Positions 17,737 to 26,743 of a DNA stretch of 45,813 nucleotides are shown here, one piece after another. Below the pieces are notes generated by a model, which had not been told where the DNA came from, searched no databases, and saw only the letters and a program-made list of their open reading frames with translations. A program made the translations under genes and the position numbers. The stretch is taken from NCBI GenBank assembly GCA_965183855.1, contig CBCYMI010000041.1, positions 1 through 45,813 on the forward strand, written 5' to 3'. The DNA comes from CBCYMI01 sp965183855 (GTDB lineage Bacteria > Pseudomonadota > Alphaproteobacteria > Caulobacterales > Maricaulaceae). How positions within the stretch are numbered: the first letter of the stretch is position 1; each line of letters starts with the position of its first letter.

Positions 17737-18579
17737 TTACTCTCCATTGCTAAATTTACTGCATATGAATCCAGCCAGCAGAACGTATTGACCAGTTTCA
17801 TCTGTTCGACAGTATCACACGAAATTTCCAATAGTTTAGGGCTCATTACCATAATAGCCAAGCATTGTGCACGAGAAATGGCAACATTCAAGCGGTTTTT
17901 GCTGTATAAAAATACAATATTACGTGGTAAATTTTCAGCGCTGGATGTGACCATGGGAATCAGCACGATGGGAGCTTCCTGTCCCTGAAATTTATCAACC
18001 GTTCCGATTTTAGCATTCTTCGGTAAGATGGAGCGCAGATAATTCACCTGTACATTATATGGCGTTACCACTAAAATATCATCTTCAGTAATCGCTCGTA
18101 TGCTATGATTGCGATCGGTAAAACTTTGCCCAATCAGGGCATGATATTTGGTTTTAATGATTTTTCCTTCTTCAATACTCTTTTGTGAGCAGCCTTCATG
18201 CTCGGCTGGAACAACGATAATGCCCTCATATCTCACACCTTGCAGGTTTAACCCTCGCTCAGCACCATCTGTGAATGCTTAATATTGGCGACAAGGCTTA
18301 AATGATCATCTTCTTCCCATTGCGTTTTACAGCCATTCTGCCATTGACAAAAATTACAATGATGACAAGGCTCGGGATAAGAATCTGAAGGCAGGTTTTG
18401 AAGATAGCTCTCAAAGCGCTTTTTGGCACGGATATAATAATAGAAAAAATCAGCTATTCGAAAACTATATTTTTTATTATCTCCTAAAAATAAATGCATG
18501 TTTTTCGGACGTAAATCCTGCAAATCTGTCAGCAACTCAGAATAAACACACAATTGCATAATGTGTTTGGGATCAGCCA
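17733..18579 (-). pseudogene. RecB-like nuclease/helicase (TM0106-type), internally deleted and 5'-truncated
   Basis: Two minus-strand frames come from one large protein. The right one (to about 18580) encodes the end of a RecB-like nuclease domain: LQLCVYSELL-type sequence, then a cysteine-containing segment PEPCHHCNFCQWQNGC and EEDDHLSLVANIKHSQ. The left one (from 18236) is the end of a superfamily 1 helicase with VVTPYNVQVN, GTVDKFQGQEAP and NRLNVAISRAQ. The helicase N-terminal part, including Walker A, is missing between them, with a frame change near 18250-18280. The 5' end is lost at the junction with hsdR sequence near 18575. In intact homologues one protein of about 1,100 residues carries both domains. 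Confidence 0.75.
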
Positions 18580-20542
18580 ATTCTAACACCAGCACAGCTA
18601 TTTTAACAAAACAACTCGTAGATCCAAACGCTAAAATCATTATCACAACCATTCAGAAACTATCAAAATTCATTGCTGCAAATAAAAGACACAGCGTTTT
18701 TGATGGACATATTGTCCTGATATTTGATGAATGTCACCGCTCTCAATTTGGAGACATGCACACCGCAATTACAAAAGCTTTCAAGAAATATCACCTTTTT
18801 GGGTTTACAGGCACACCAATATTCGCAGCAAATTCCTCTTCTGGCGGTAGTCTTCATCTTAAAACAACCGAGCAAAAGCCTTTGGTCAAAAGCTTCACGC
18901 CTATACTATAGTTGATGCCATTAATGATGAAAATGTATTGCCGTTCAGGATTGATTATACCAACACTTTGAAAATGAAAGATAATGTTAAGGATAAAAAA
19001 GTTCGCGCCATTGATATTGAAGCAGCCGCCAACTTACCAGAGCGTATTGCGCAAATCACTGATTATATTCTTGAACATTTCGATCAAAAAACAAAGCGTG
19101 ATGGTGGTTTTTATTCATTTAGCAAACTGACCAATATCTCTGAAATTGTCTCAGATAAAGCAAAAAATGCCAGTAAGGAAATTAGAAACCAGGCACGCCT
19201 TAAGGGCTTTAATTCGATCTTTGCCGTTAGCTCAATCAATGTTGCCAAAAAATATTACATTGAATTTAAATCTCGTGATTCAGGGTTAAAAATTGCAACC
19301 ATTTTTAGCTTTAGCGCAAATGAAACCGAAAATGAGGAAGGTATTTTACCAGATGAGAATTTCGATACAGAAAGGCTGGATCGATCCTCTCGTGATTTTC
19401 TCGATAGAGCCATTAATGATTACAATCAATATTTCAAAACGAATTATGATACGAGTGCTGATAAGTTTGAGAATTATTACAAAGATATTTCTCAGCGTAT
19501 GAAAAATCGTGAGCTCGATTTGCTAATTGTTGTAAATATGTTTTTAACTGGGTTTGATGCCACAACTCTTAACACGCTATGGGTGGATAAAAACCTACGC
19601 TATCATGGTCTTCTTCAGGCTTTTTCACGTACAAACCGTATTTTGAATTCCGTCAAAACATTTGGAAATATTATTTGTTTTCGTGATCTCAAGCAAGCCA
19701 CAGATGATGCATTATCTATTTTCGGCAATAAAGAGGAAAGTGGCATTGTCCTGCTAAAATCCTTTCATGAGTATTATAATGGTTGGGATAAAGACGGAAC
19801 CCCACAGAAAGGATATGTTGATTTAATTGCCGAGCTTCAAAAACACTTCCCTTTGCCCGTGCTTATTGAAGGTGAACAAGCCGAAAAAGAATTTATAAAG
19901 CTTTGGGGAGCACTCTTGCGTCTTCGCAATATTCTGACATCATTTGATGCGTTCGCAGAGAATGAAATTCTATCTGAGAGGGATTTTCAGAATTACCAAA
20001 GTGCTTATTTGGATCTATACGATAAGCTCCGCAAACATACAAAATCTGACAAGGAAAATATTAATGACGATATTGAATTTGAAATAGAACTGGTTAAACA
20101 AGTGACGGTCAATATTGACTATATTCTTCAGCTTGTTGCCAATTATCATAAATCCAAAATGAAAGATAAAGAGCTTTTAACAAGTATTAATAAGGCAATG
20201 GATTCCAGTATCGAGCTGCGTAGCAAAAAAGAACTGATTGAAAATTTTATCAATACTCTCAACCTTCATAGTGATGTTGACAGGGATTGGCGGAAGTTTA
20301 CCGATAAAAATAAAGCTGAAGAGCTTGAAAAAATCATTGAAGAGGAGAATCTAAAACCAGAAAAAACAAAAAAATTAATTATGAATGCTTTTCGAGATGG
20401 TGAATTAAAATCTACGGGTACAGGATTTGCCAGCATTTTACCACCTATCTCTATGTTTGATAAAGAAAATACACGCACCAAGAAAAAAACAATCGTGCTT
20501 GAAAAGTTAAAATTATTCTTTGAAAAATATCTGGGTGTGTAG
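18573..20542 (+). pseudogene. hsdR: Type I restriction enzyme R subunit (HsdR) remnant
   Basis: The sequence resembles the C-terminal two thirds of HsdR, the ATP-driven translocase and nuclease subunit of type I restriction systems. It starts mid-protein at ANSNTSTAILTKQL and keeps IIITTIQKLS, the DECH box in IFDECHRSQFG, GFTGTP, VNMFLTGFDA and QAFSRTNR. A frameshift at about 18873-18877 separates the first 100 residues from the rest, which is then open to 20542. The N-terminal nuclease domain and Walker A are absent, and no hsdM or hsdS is present in the window. It cannot restrict DNA as read. Confidence 0.85.
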
Positions 20543-20835
20543 GAATAACCGAATTATACGCTATATCACATGCTTTTAACCTTCCTGCATTGGTTATATT
20601 ATATTTTGGTGAGAATTCTTTTTCGGTTGCGCTCTATCATATAAATCAGCCTTTTTATATTTGGTCTGAATATCATGCAAAACATATTAAATTGCTCTAA
20701 AGCTTTTGAGAGCAGTATTTCTATTTAATTATTCTTAAAAACATCAGCAATTATTTTTATGCTCGTCAATATTTTCCAATCATTTTATTAATTCATTAAC
20801 TGAATTAATGTTAACTTGTTTTTGATACTGGAACC
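20543..20835. other. Spacer after the hsdR remnant
   Basis: No supported gene. At its right end, ATTAATTCA (20787-20795) and TGAATTAAT (20801-20809) form a perfect nine-base stem with a five-base loop, followed on the plus strand by a T-rich stretch. Confidence 0.4.
20787..20809 (+). terminator. Nine-base-pair hairpin with T-rich tail
   Basis: A perfect inverted repeat with a TTAAC loop, followed by GTTAACTTGTTTTT. All but two pairs are A-T, so the stem is weak. It could terminate plus-strand transcription from hsdR, but it lies about 245 bases after that stop. Confidence 0.3.
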
Positions 20836-21072
20836 CTAGATTTTTTGAGCAGATTGATAACGATTTTTAGCATTCTCTCTTTTAATTGTTTCAAGATCCG
20901 TCCAGTACTGTTCTAAAACAATAGACATATCTTTTGCTAATGCTAACACATAATTTTTTGTTTTTAAAGATTTTTGTACAAATCTTCTAGCTGTGATTTT
21001 TTTTATATGAACAAGCACTCTACGATTATAATAATAAAATCCATTTGACTTTTTTAGTAAGAAATCAGACAT
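20836..21072 (-). pseudogene. Phage-type integrase, N-terminal fragment
   Basis: A 78-residue frame starting at ATG 21072. LLKKSNGFYYYNRRV followed by ITARRFVQKSLKTKNYVLALA matches the N-terminal arm/DNA-binding segment common in tyrosine recombinases of alphaproteobacteria (the DUF6538-like pattern: a rig-tag start, an arginine-rich strand, then SLKT). The frame stops at 20836, long before any catalytic domain, so only the first quarter of an integrase survives. It begins 124 bases beyond the 3' end of tRNA-Ser, the normal position for the integrase of an element inserted into that tRNA. Confidence 0.65.
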
Positions 21073-21195
21073 AAAATAAAACTTTATATGTAAAAATGTA
21101 TTAAACTTTTCTTTTATTTTTGCCAAGCTATTATCATTTATTTTCAAAAAATCTTTAAAAATCAAGGAGTTATGAATATAGAAATGCTAAGATTA

Positions 21196-21285
21196 TGGCG
21201 GAGAGGAAGGGATTCGAACCCTCGAAACGGTCACCCGTTTACTCCCTTAGCAGGGGAGCGCCTTCGACCACTCGGCCACCTCTCC
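21196..21285 (-). tRNA. tRNA-Ser (anticodon GCU)
   Basis: On the minus strand the acceptor stem GGAGAGG pairs with CCTCTCC, followed by discriminator G and an encoded CCA (21198-21196). The D arm TGGCCGAGT is typical of serine tRNAs, the anticodon loop lies within CTCCCCTGCTAAGGGAG (anticodon GCT), a long variable arm AACGGGTGACCGTT follows, and the T arm is GGGTTCGAATCCC. It reads AGC/AGU codons. Its 3' end faces the integrase fragment and the eroded region to the left. Confidence 0.97.
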
Positions 21286-21760
21286 GCTGTCTGTGCTATA
21301 GGATTTTTTTGAAGAGATCAAGTCTTGCAACATAGAAACTGTAAAATATTTAAAAATAAAAATCAGCTCGTATTTTATTAACTGAAATAAAGCCTGTTCC
21401 ACTTTTAAAATTCAGCTATGATCTTAAAAAAAATATAACAAATTTCCATCAAATTAAATGAATCGTCTTAAATTAGAAAAATAATATCATCATTAAACCT
21501 ATAAGGTTGAAATTTAAAAAAATATTTTAACTAAAATTCATAGACTAATCTTTGTTTTACTCATTGTTTATTTTGTTCATTAAAAAATATGTTTGACCCT
21601 TTTAAATAAACCATTAATATTAATTTCTCAATTTTTTATCAATCTAAAAAAAAACTTCTTAAAGCCTATTGCTGAATTATCCAGCTCAGCATATCAATGC
21701 TAATGAGTTGAAAAATTAAAATTAAAATAGGTTTGATATAGAATATATGTTTCATCTGAT
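21286..21760. other. AT-rich spacer
   Basis: No gene seen. The promoter of tRNA-Ser should lie in the first part (minus strand). A short hairpin TGCTGA (21670-21675) with TCAGCA (21686-21691) lies 70 bases after the Sel1-like gene's stop but has no T run on the minus strand. Confidence 0.4.
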
Positions 21761-22036
21761 TTATGCAGTTTTTAAGGATTTAATCCACTCTCTTGCAGCT
21801 TTTTGAGCAATTGCAATTTCCTCACTATTCATTTCCCTTGAAAGTTCTGCCCGATATTCTTTTGCACGTTCATATCCAAACATGCTTGCAAGATTAAAAC
21901 ATTTATGAGCTTCTATATAATTCAAAAGAACGTCATCAACGCCTGTAGAATAACATAATCCCATATTAAACAGTTTCCTACCATCTAATTGGCTGTGATC
22001 TTCTTCTATCTGTCTGACCTGTTTTTTTAAGCCCAT
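21761..22036 (-). CDS. Small Sel1-like repeat protein
   Basis: A 91-residue soluble protein. The centre, FNMGLCYSTGVDDVLLNYIEAHKCFNLASMFGYERAKEYRAEL, is one Sel1-type alpha/alpha repeat (AxxxFNLAxxxGxxxA pattern), followed by a short helix ending AAREWI. Such single-repeat proteins are common in Acetobacteraceae-type genomes, and their role is not known; Sel1 repeats generally serve protein binding. There is no signal peptide. AGGGAGAG sits a few bases before the ATG at 22036. It stands alone between the tRNA and the divergent protease gene. Confidence 0.75.
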   Translation of the reverse strand: MGLKKQVRQIEEDHSQLDGRKLFNMGLCYSTGVDDVLLNYIEAHKCFNLASMFGYERAKEYRAELSREMNSEEIAIAQKAAREWIKSLKTA

Positions 22037-22399
22037 TATACTCTCCCTGATTTAAGAACTTAAGTATTAAACGAATAAACTTATATTTTACAAAAAATAC
22101 TTCTATAAAGTTAAAGAAAGAAAATAAAAAAATAATTAAATTAAATTTAATTTTGTATTTATTATTACTAACCTAATTAATCATTTTTTAATATTAACTA
22201 TTTTTAAACTTTAATTATACTTAAGTTAAGAAAGAATTTGAGGATAAAAACATAAATTCGATCTCTTTTTTAACCTCTGAAATATACAAATCCTAAATTA
22301 TGACCAATATTTAAGAATACAGCTCTTTACCAGCTAGCTTAAACAGATTAAAATAGAGTTACGTTAAACAGACTGAAATGAGGCTATACCAGACAGATC
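22037..22399. other. Divergent promoter region
   Basis: The 363 bases between the divergent Sel1-like and protease genes hold no gene. They are extremely AT-rich and end in the imperfect direct repeat described separately. Confidence 0.45.
22339..22386 (+). repeat. Imperfect tandem repeat upstream of the Do protease gene
   Basis: Two copies of a 23-base unit (TTAAACAGATTAAAATAGAG then TTA; TTAAACAGACTGAAATGAGG then CTA) start at 22339 and 22364, 25 bases apart, with five mismatches. They end 14 bases before the ATG. The spacing suggests two operator half-sites or a local duplication; no regulator is recognised. Confidence 0.4.
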
Positions 22400-23869
22400 A
22401 TGATTGTAAGAGTTCTAAACTATTTTCTTTCATCAGGCTATGGATTAATTATTAGCCTGCTAGCTGTTTTTTACTGCTCACCCGTTATTGCACACGCAAC
22501 CGATAACAAACACCATAAGCGTGTTCCAGATTCACAAACTGAATTGACCTTAAGCTTCGCTCCTATTGTAAAAAAAACTATTCCTGCCGTTGTCAATATT
22601 TATTCAAAAAAAATACATTATACAAAAAAATCTCCTCTTTTTAATGACCCAATCTTTAGAGATTTTTTTGATGCTTTTAATTTTAACTTTAATGAGCAAA
22701 GAATACAAAGCTCATTAGGTTCAGGTGTTATCGTACAACCAAACGGATTTATTATTACAAACCATCATATTGTAGAAAATACCAAAAAATTAATTATTGC
22801 ACTTAATGATGGACGTGAATTTAATGCAAAAATCATCAGTGTTGACCCATCAACAGATTTAGCTGTCTTGAAAATCGATATTGATAGCCCGCTACCTTTT
22901 TTACATCTACAGAAATCTACAGAAAATTTAGAAGTCGGTGATATTGTCCTCGCAATAGGGAATCCTTATGGCGTTGGACAAACAGTAACTCAAGGGATTA
23001 TCTCAGCTCTTGGAAGATCTGTTTCCAATCTTTCTGATTCGTCTTTCTTTATTCAAACCGATGCAGCAATTAATCCTGGAAATTCAGGAGGAGCGCTTAT
23101 AGACTTAAAAGGAAAATTAATCGGTATAAATACAGCTATTTTTTCTCGCTCGCAGGGATCAAATGGAATTGGATTTGCCATTCCTGCTGATATGGTAAGA
23201 CAAGTACTTAATTCCTCATTAACAAGCGGAAAAGTAATCAAACCCTGGTTTGGCGTTAAAGTCACACCCTTATCCTATCACCAGGCTATTTCTTTAAAAC
23301 TCAATGAACCAAAAGGTGTGATTGTTCATGATATTCATCCTTTTTCTGCATCTGCCAAGTCAAACCTAAAAATAGGGGATATTATTGTAAAAATAAATAA
23401 TCATATCATTGATAGTCAAAAAGCAATTGATTATTATTTTTCAACTAATAAACTGGGAGATCGTGTTAAAGTAATCGCTCTAAGAAATAAACAACCGATC
23501 AATCTGGTGGTTCAAGCACAAGCAATGCCAAAACAACCCTTGCCCGATATCCAAAACATTCAGGGTAAAACTATTTTCTCTGGTCTTAAAATCGCAAATT
23601 TATCGCCTGCATTTGCAAAATCAATTGGCATAAATGTTTTTCAAACAGGCATTATTATTTTAAATGTGAAACCAGGGAGTTTTGCTCACCTATCAGGGTT
23701 TCGTCCTGGAGATCTGCTCCTAAAACTTAATAATGTCTCATTGAAAAAAACGAGTGAAATAAAAGAATTCATTTTAAAAGAAGAAACCCAGCGTTCTGTC
23801 TCTATTAGCATTAAAAGAAATGGAAAAACAATCACATCAACGCTATGTTATAAACTGTGTAGCGAATGA
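22400..23869 (+). CDS. degP: Do-type periplasmic serine protease (DegP/DegQ family)
   Basis: A 489-residue exported protease and chaperone. A signal-peptide-like segment covers residues 1-33 (hydrophobic core then AHA). The trypsin-like domain has the triad His123 (ITNHHIV), Asp153 (STDLAVLKID) and Ser229 (GNSGGAL). Two PDZ domains follow (from about 280 and 390). The N-terminal loop before the protease core is short, closer to DegQ or MucD than to E. coli DegP. It degrades or refolds misfolded envelope proteins. Its TGA overlaps the ATG of rarA in an ATGA arrangement. The ribosome site is poor; an imperfect repeat lies just upstream. Confidence 0.92.
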   Translation: MIVRVLNYFLSSGYGLIISLLAVFYCSPVIAHATDNKHHKRVPDSQTELTLSFAPIVKKTIPAVVNIYSKKIHYTKKSPLFNDPIFRDFFDAFNFNFNEQRIQSSLGSGVIVQPNGFIITNHHIVENTKKLIIALNDGREFNAKIISVDPSTDLAVLKIDIDSPLPFLHLQKSTENLEVGDIVLAIGNPYGVGQTVTQGIISALGRSVSNLSDSSFFIQTDAAINPGNSGGALIDLKGKLIGINTAIFSRSQGSNGIGFAIPADMVRQVLNSSLTSGKVIKPWFGVKVTPLSYHQAISLKLNEPKGVIVHDIHPFSASAKSNLKIGDIIVKINNHIIDSQKAIDYYFSTNKLGDRVKVIALRNKQPINLVVQAQAMPKQPLPDIQNIQGKTIFSGLKIANLSPAFAKSIGINVFQTGIIILNVKPGSFAHLSGFRPGDLLLKLNNVSLKKTSEIKEFILKEETQRSVSISIKRNGKTITSTLCYKLCSE

Positions 23870-25173
23870 AAAATTTATTTCAATCCCAAGATAAGAATCA
23901 ATCTCATCACCCTTTGGCAGAACGCTTAAGACCAGATTGCTATCATGATATTATCGGGCAAACTCATTTATTAAAGCCAAGCGGCCCTATTGGGAGAATG
24001 CACCATAGCAAACATATTATGTCACTTATTTTATGGGGTCCTCCTGGCAGTGGAAAAACAACAATTGCACGATCACTAGCAAATTCATCTAAAATGCGTT
24101 TTATCAATATATCAGCGATTCATTCCAGCATAGCAGAATTAAAAAAGATATTTCAAACCGCAGAAAAAGATCTGTCATTTGATCAAAAAACGATCTTGTT
24201 TGTCGATGAAATTCATCGATTTAATCGAACGCAACAAGATGCATTTCTTCCCTATGTTGAAACAGGAAAAATTACGCTTATTGGGGCAACAACTGAGAAC
24301 CCTTCTTTTGAAATCAATTCAGCACTTTTATCTAGAATGCAAGTTTTTCAGCTTTATGCACTTTCAAAAGAAGAACTTGAGAAACTAATTGATAAAGCAG
24401 AGCGCTATACTCAAAAAAAGCTTCCTTTGGATCGTCAAGCAAAATCTTTATTAATTGATCTGGCAAATGGAGATGGGAGATATCTTCTAAATCTTATAGA
24501 ATCCATTCTGACACAGATCAAAGTAGAAACTCCCCTCTCAATTGATAAACTTAAAGCTTTTTTACAAAAAAGAGCGCCTCAATATGATAAAAATAGAGAT
24601 GGTCATTATCATTTTATTTCAGCGTTACACAAATCTATCAGGGGATCAGATCCAGATGCGGCACTTTACTGGTTTTCGAGAATGCTCATTGCTGGGGAAG
24701 ATCCTCTTTATCTGGCAAGAAGATTAATTCGTATTGCAAGTGAAGATATAGGACTTGCAGATTCTTCTGCTTTATTACTAACACACTCAGCCAAGCAGAC
24801 ATATCAGTTTTTAGGCTCTCCAGAAGGAGAGCTTGCTCTTGCACATGCTGTCATCTATCTTGCAACAGCACCAAAATCAAATGCTGCCTATTCTGCTTTT
24901 AAACAAGCATTAAAAACAGCTCAAGAAACAAGTGATCAACTGCCACCAAAACACATTATAAATGCTTCAACCAAGTTGATGGAAACATTTGGTTATGGAA
25001 AAGGATATCGATATGATCATGATGAAGATGCAAGCTTTTCAGGACAAAATTATTTCCCAGAAAAAATGAAAAGACATGTTTTTTACGATCCTAAAGGGAA
25101 TGGAAAAGAAAATATTATCAAACAGCGCCTGGAAGCCTGGGAGAAAATCCGAAAACAAAGCAAGTCAAAATAA
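23866..25173 (+). CDS. rarA: Replication-associated recombination protein A
   Basis: A 435-residue AAA+ ATPase of the RarA/MgsA/Mgs1 family, related to clamp-loader subunits and acting at stalled replication forks. It shows PLAERLRPDCYHDIIGQ at the start, Walker A GPPGSGKT (58-65), Walker B DEIH (114-117), sensor GATTENPSFE, and a C-terminal part with ALYWFSRML and SEDIGLAD. Length and motifs are complete. It is coupled to the protease gene by a four-base overlap, a pairing I recall as common in Acetobacteraceae. It converges with gatB, 106 bases away. Confidence 0.95.
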   Translation: MKNLFQSQDKNQSHHPLAERLRPDCYHDIIGQTHLLKPSGPIGRMHHSKHIMSLILWGPPGSGKTTIARSLANSSKMRFINISAIHSSIAELKKIFQTAEKDLSFDQKTILFVDEIHRFNRTQQDAFLPYVETGKITLIGATTENPSFEINSALLSRMQVFQLYALSKEELEKLIDKAERYTQKKLPLDRQAKSLLIDLANGDGRYLLNLIESILTQIKVETPLSIDKLKAFLQKRAPQYDKNRDGHYHFISALHKSIRGSDPDAALYWFSRMLIAGEDPLYLARRLIRIASEDIGLADSSALLLTHSAKQTYQFLGSPEGELALAHAVIYLATAPKSNAAYSAFKQALKTAQETSDQLPPKHIINASTKLMETFGYGKGYRYDHDEDASFSGQNYFPEKMKRHVFYDPKGNGKENIIKQRLEAWEKIRKQSKSK

Positions 25174-25279
25174 AAGATAACAATCCTTCTTCACTCATGC
25201 ATAATCTGAATATTAAAACAAGAATATTTTATATGCTTTTTTAAAATTCCTAAAGTATGAATTTAAATTCCTTTTCCGC

Positions 25280-26743
25280 TTAAGTCTCATCAAGAGATAG
25301 TTTTTTACGCAATAATTGGTTGACAATACTAGGATTTGCCTTGCCTTGACTTGCTTTCATCACTTGCCCAACAACCCATCCTAAAGCTTTTGGCTTTGCT
25401 TTAATCTGAGCTATTTTATCAGGATTTTGTTTAATAATTTCATCAATAATCTGTTCTATTTGAGTAAAATCCGTAACCTGTTTTAATCCTTCTCTTTCAA
25501 TAATAATATTAGGTGGCTCACCTGTTTTAAACATGATTTCAAAAACATCCTTTGCAATCCGTCCAGATATTGTGCCATCTTCAATACAATCTATCAAGCT
25601 TCCCAAATCTTTTGCAGATATGGGAGTTTCTATAATTGAAATACCTTCCTTGTTTAAAGCACCAAATAAGCTACCCGTTAACCAGTTCGCTGCTTTTTTA
25701 GCATTCCGATTACTTGCCAATACTTCATAAAAATCAGCAATTTCTTTTTCAGAAGAAAGAATTTCTGCATCATAAGAAGAAAGCTGATATTCTGTTATAA
25801 ATCTCTTTTTCTTTTGGTCTGGAAGCTCCAGCATTCCTACCTTAATTTGATCAATATAATCTTGATTAATTAGAACTGGTGGCAAATCAGGATCTGGAAA
25901 ATATCGATAATCATGCGCTTCTTCTTTTGATCTCATTGTCCGTGTTTCATTGCGTTTTGGATCATATAACCTGGTTTCTTGTTCAATTTTTCCATCATTT
26001 TCCAAAATTTCTATCTGTCTTTTTGATTCAAACTCTATGGCTTGTGCTATAAACTTCATTGAATTAACATTTTTAATCTCACATCGTGTACCTAAATCCT
26101 CACCAACACGCCTGACTGAGATATTAACATCAGCACGCATAGACCCTTCTTCCATATTTCCGTCACATGTCTCTAAATATCTTAACAATGCCCGTAATTT
26201 CTTGAGAAAAGCAACCGCTTGATCTGCAGAACGTAACTCAGGCTTTGTGACAATCTCCATTAATGCAACACCAGAGCGATTCAAATCAATATAAGACATA
26301 TCTGGTGAAAAATCATGAATGGATTTCCCAGCATCCTGTTCTAAATGTAACCGTTCAATTCCAATTTCAATTTCTTCACCCTTTTGCATATCAATCTTGA
26401 TAAATCCCTCTCCTATAATTGGGTGGTAGAACTGAGAAATTTGATACCCTTGAGGCAAATCAGGATAAAAATAATTCTTGCGATCAAATCTAGAATATGT
26501 ATTAATTTTTGCGTTCAGACCAAGACCTGTTAAAATTGCCTGTTTCAAACAAGCCTCATTTAAAACAGGCAACATGCCTGGAAACCCCGAATCAACAAAA
26601 CTAACCTGTGAATTTGGCTCTGCCCCATATGCCGTTGCAGCACCTGAAAAAAGCTTGGAATGAGATAAAATCTGCGCATGAACCTCCATGCCGATAACAA
26701 TTTCCCAATCGCCCATCTTACCTGAAACAAGATTGTTTGTCAT
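25280..26743 (-). CDS. gatB: Aspartyl/glutamyl-tRNA(Asn/Gln) amidotransferase subunit B
   Basis: The 487-residue tRNA-binding kinase-like subunit of GatCAB, which with GatA and GatC converts mischarged Glu-tRNA(Gln) or Asp-tRNA(Asn) to the amide. The start WEIVIGMEVHAQ, FDRKNYFYPDLPQGYQISQ and GSMRADVNISVR are hallmark stretches, and the C-terminal YqeY-like tail is present. I use ATG 26743, which overlaps the gatA stop as ATGA and has GGAG nine bases upstream; the GTG at 26758 in the same frame is less likely. It is last in the gatC-gatA-gatB operon. Confidence 0.96.
   Translation of the reverse strand: MTNNLVSGKMGDWEIVIGMEVHAQILSHSKLFSGAATAYGAEPNSQVSFVDSGFPGMLPVLNEACLKQAILTGLGLNAKINTYSRFDRKNYFYPDLPQGYQISQFYHPIIGEGFIKIDMQKGEEIEIGIERLHLEQDAGKSIHDFSPDMSYIDLNRSGVALMEIVTKPELRSADQAVAFLKKLRALLRYLETCDGNMEEGSMRADVNISVRRVGEDLGTRCEIKNVNSMKFIAQAIEFESKRQIEILENDGKIEQETRLYDPKRNETRTMRSKEEAHDYRYFPDPDLPPVLINQDYIDQIKVGMLELPDQKKKRFITEYQLSSYDAEILSSEKEIADFYEVLASNRNAKKAANWLTGSLFGALNKEGISIIETPISAKDLGSLIDCIEDGTISGRIAKDVFEIMFKTGEPPNIIIEREGLKQVTDFTQIEQIIDEIIKQNPDKIAQIKAKPKALGWVVGQVMKASQGKANPSIVNQLLRKKLSLDET

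Noticed and set aside
18561..18911. A 116-residue open frame as a small complete helicase-like protein.
   Set aside because: It is the first piece of the truncated hsdR, ending at a frameshift; sequence continues as HsdR in the next frame.
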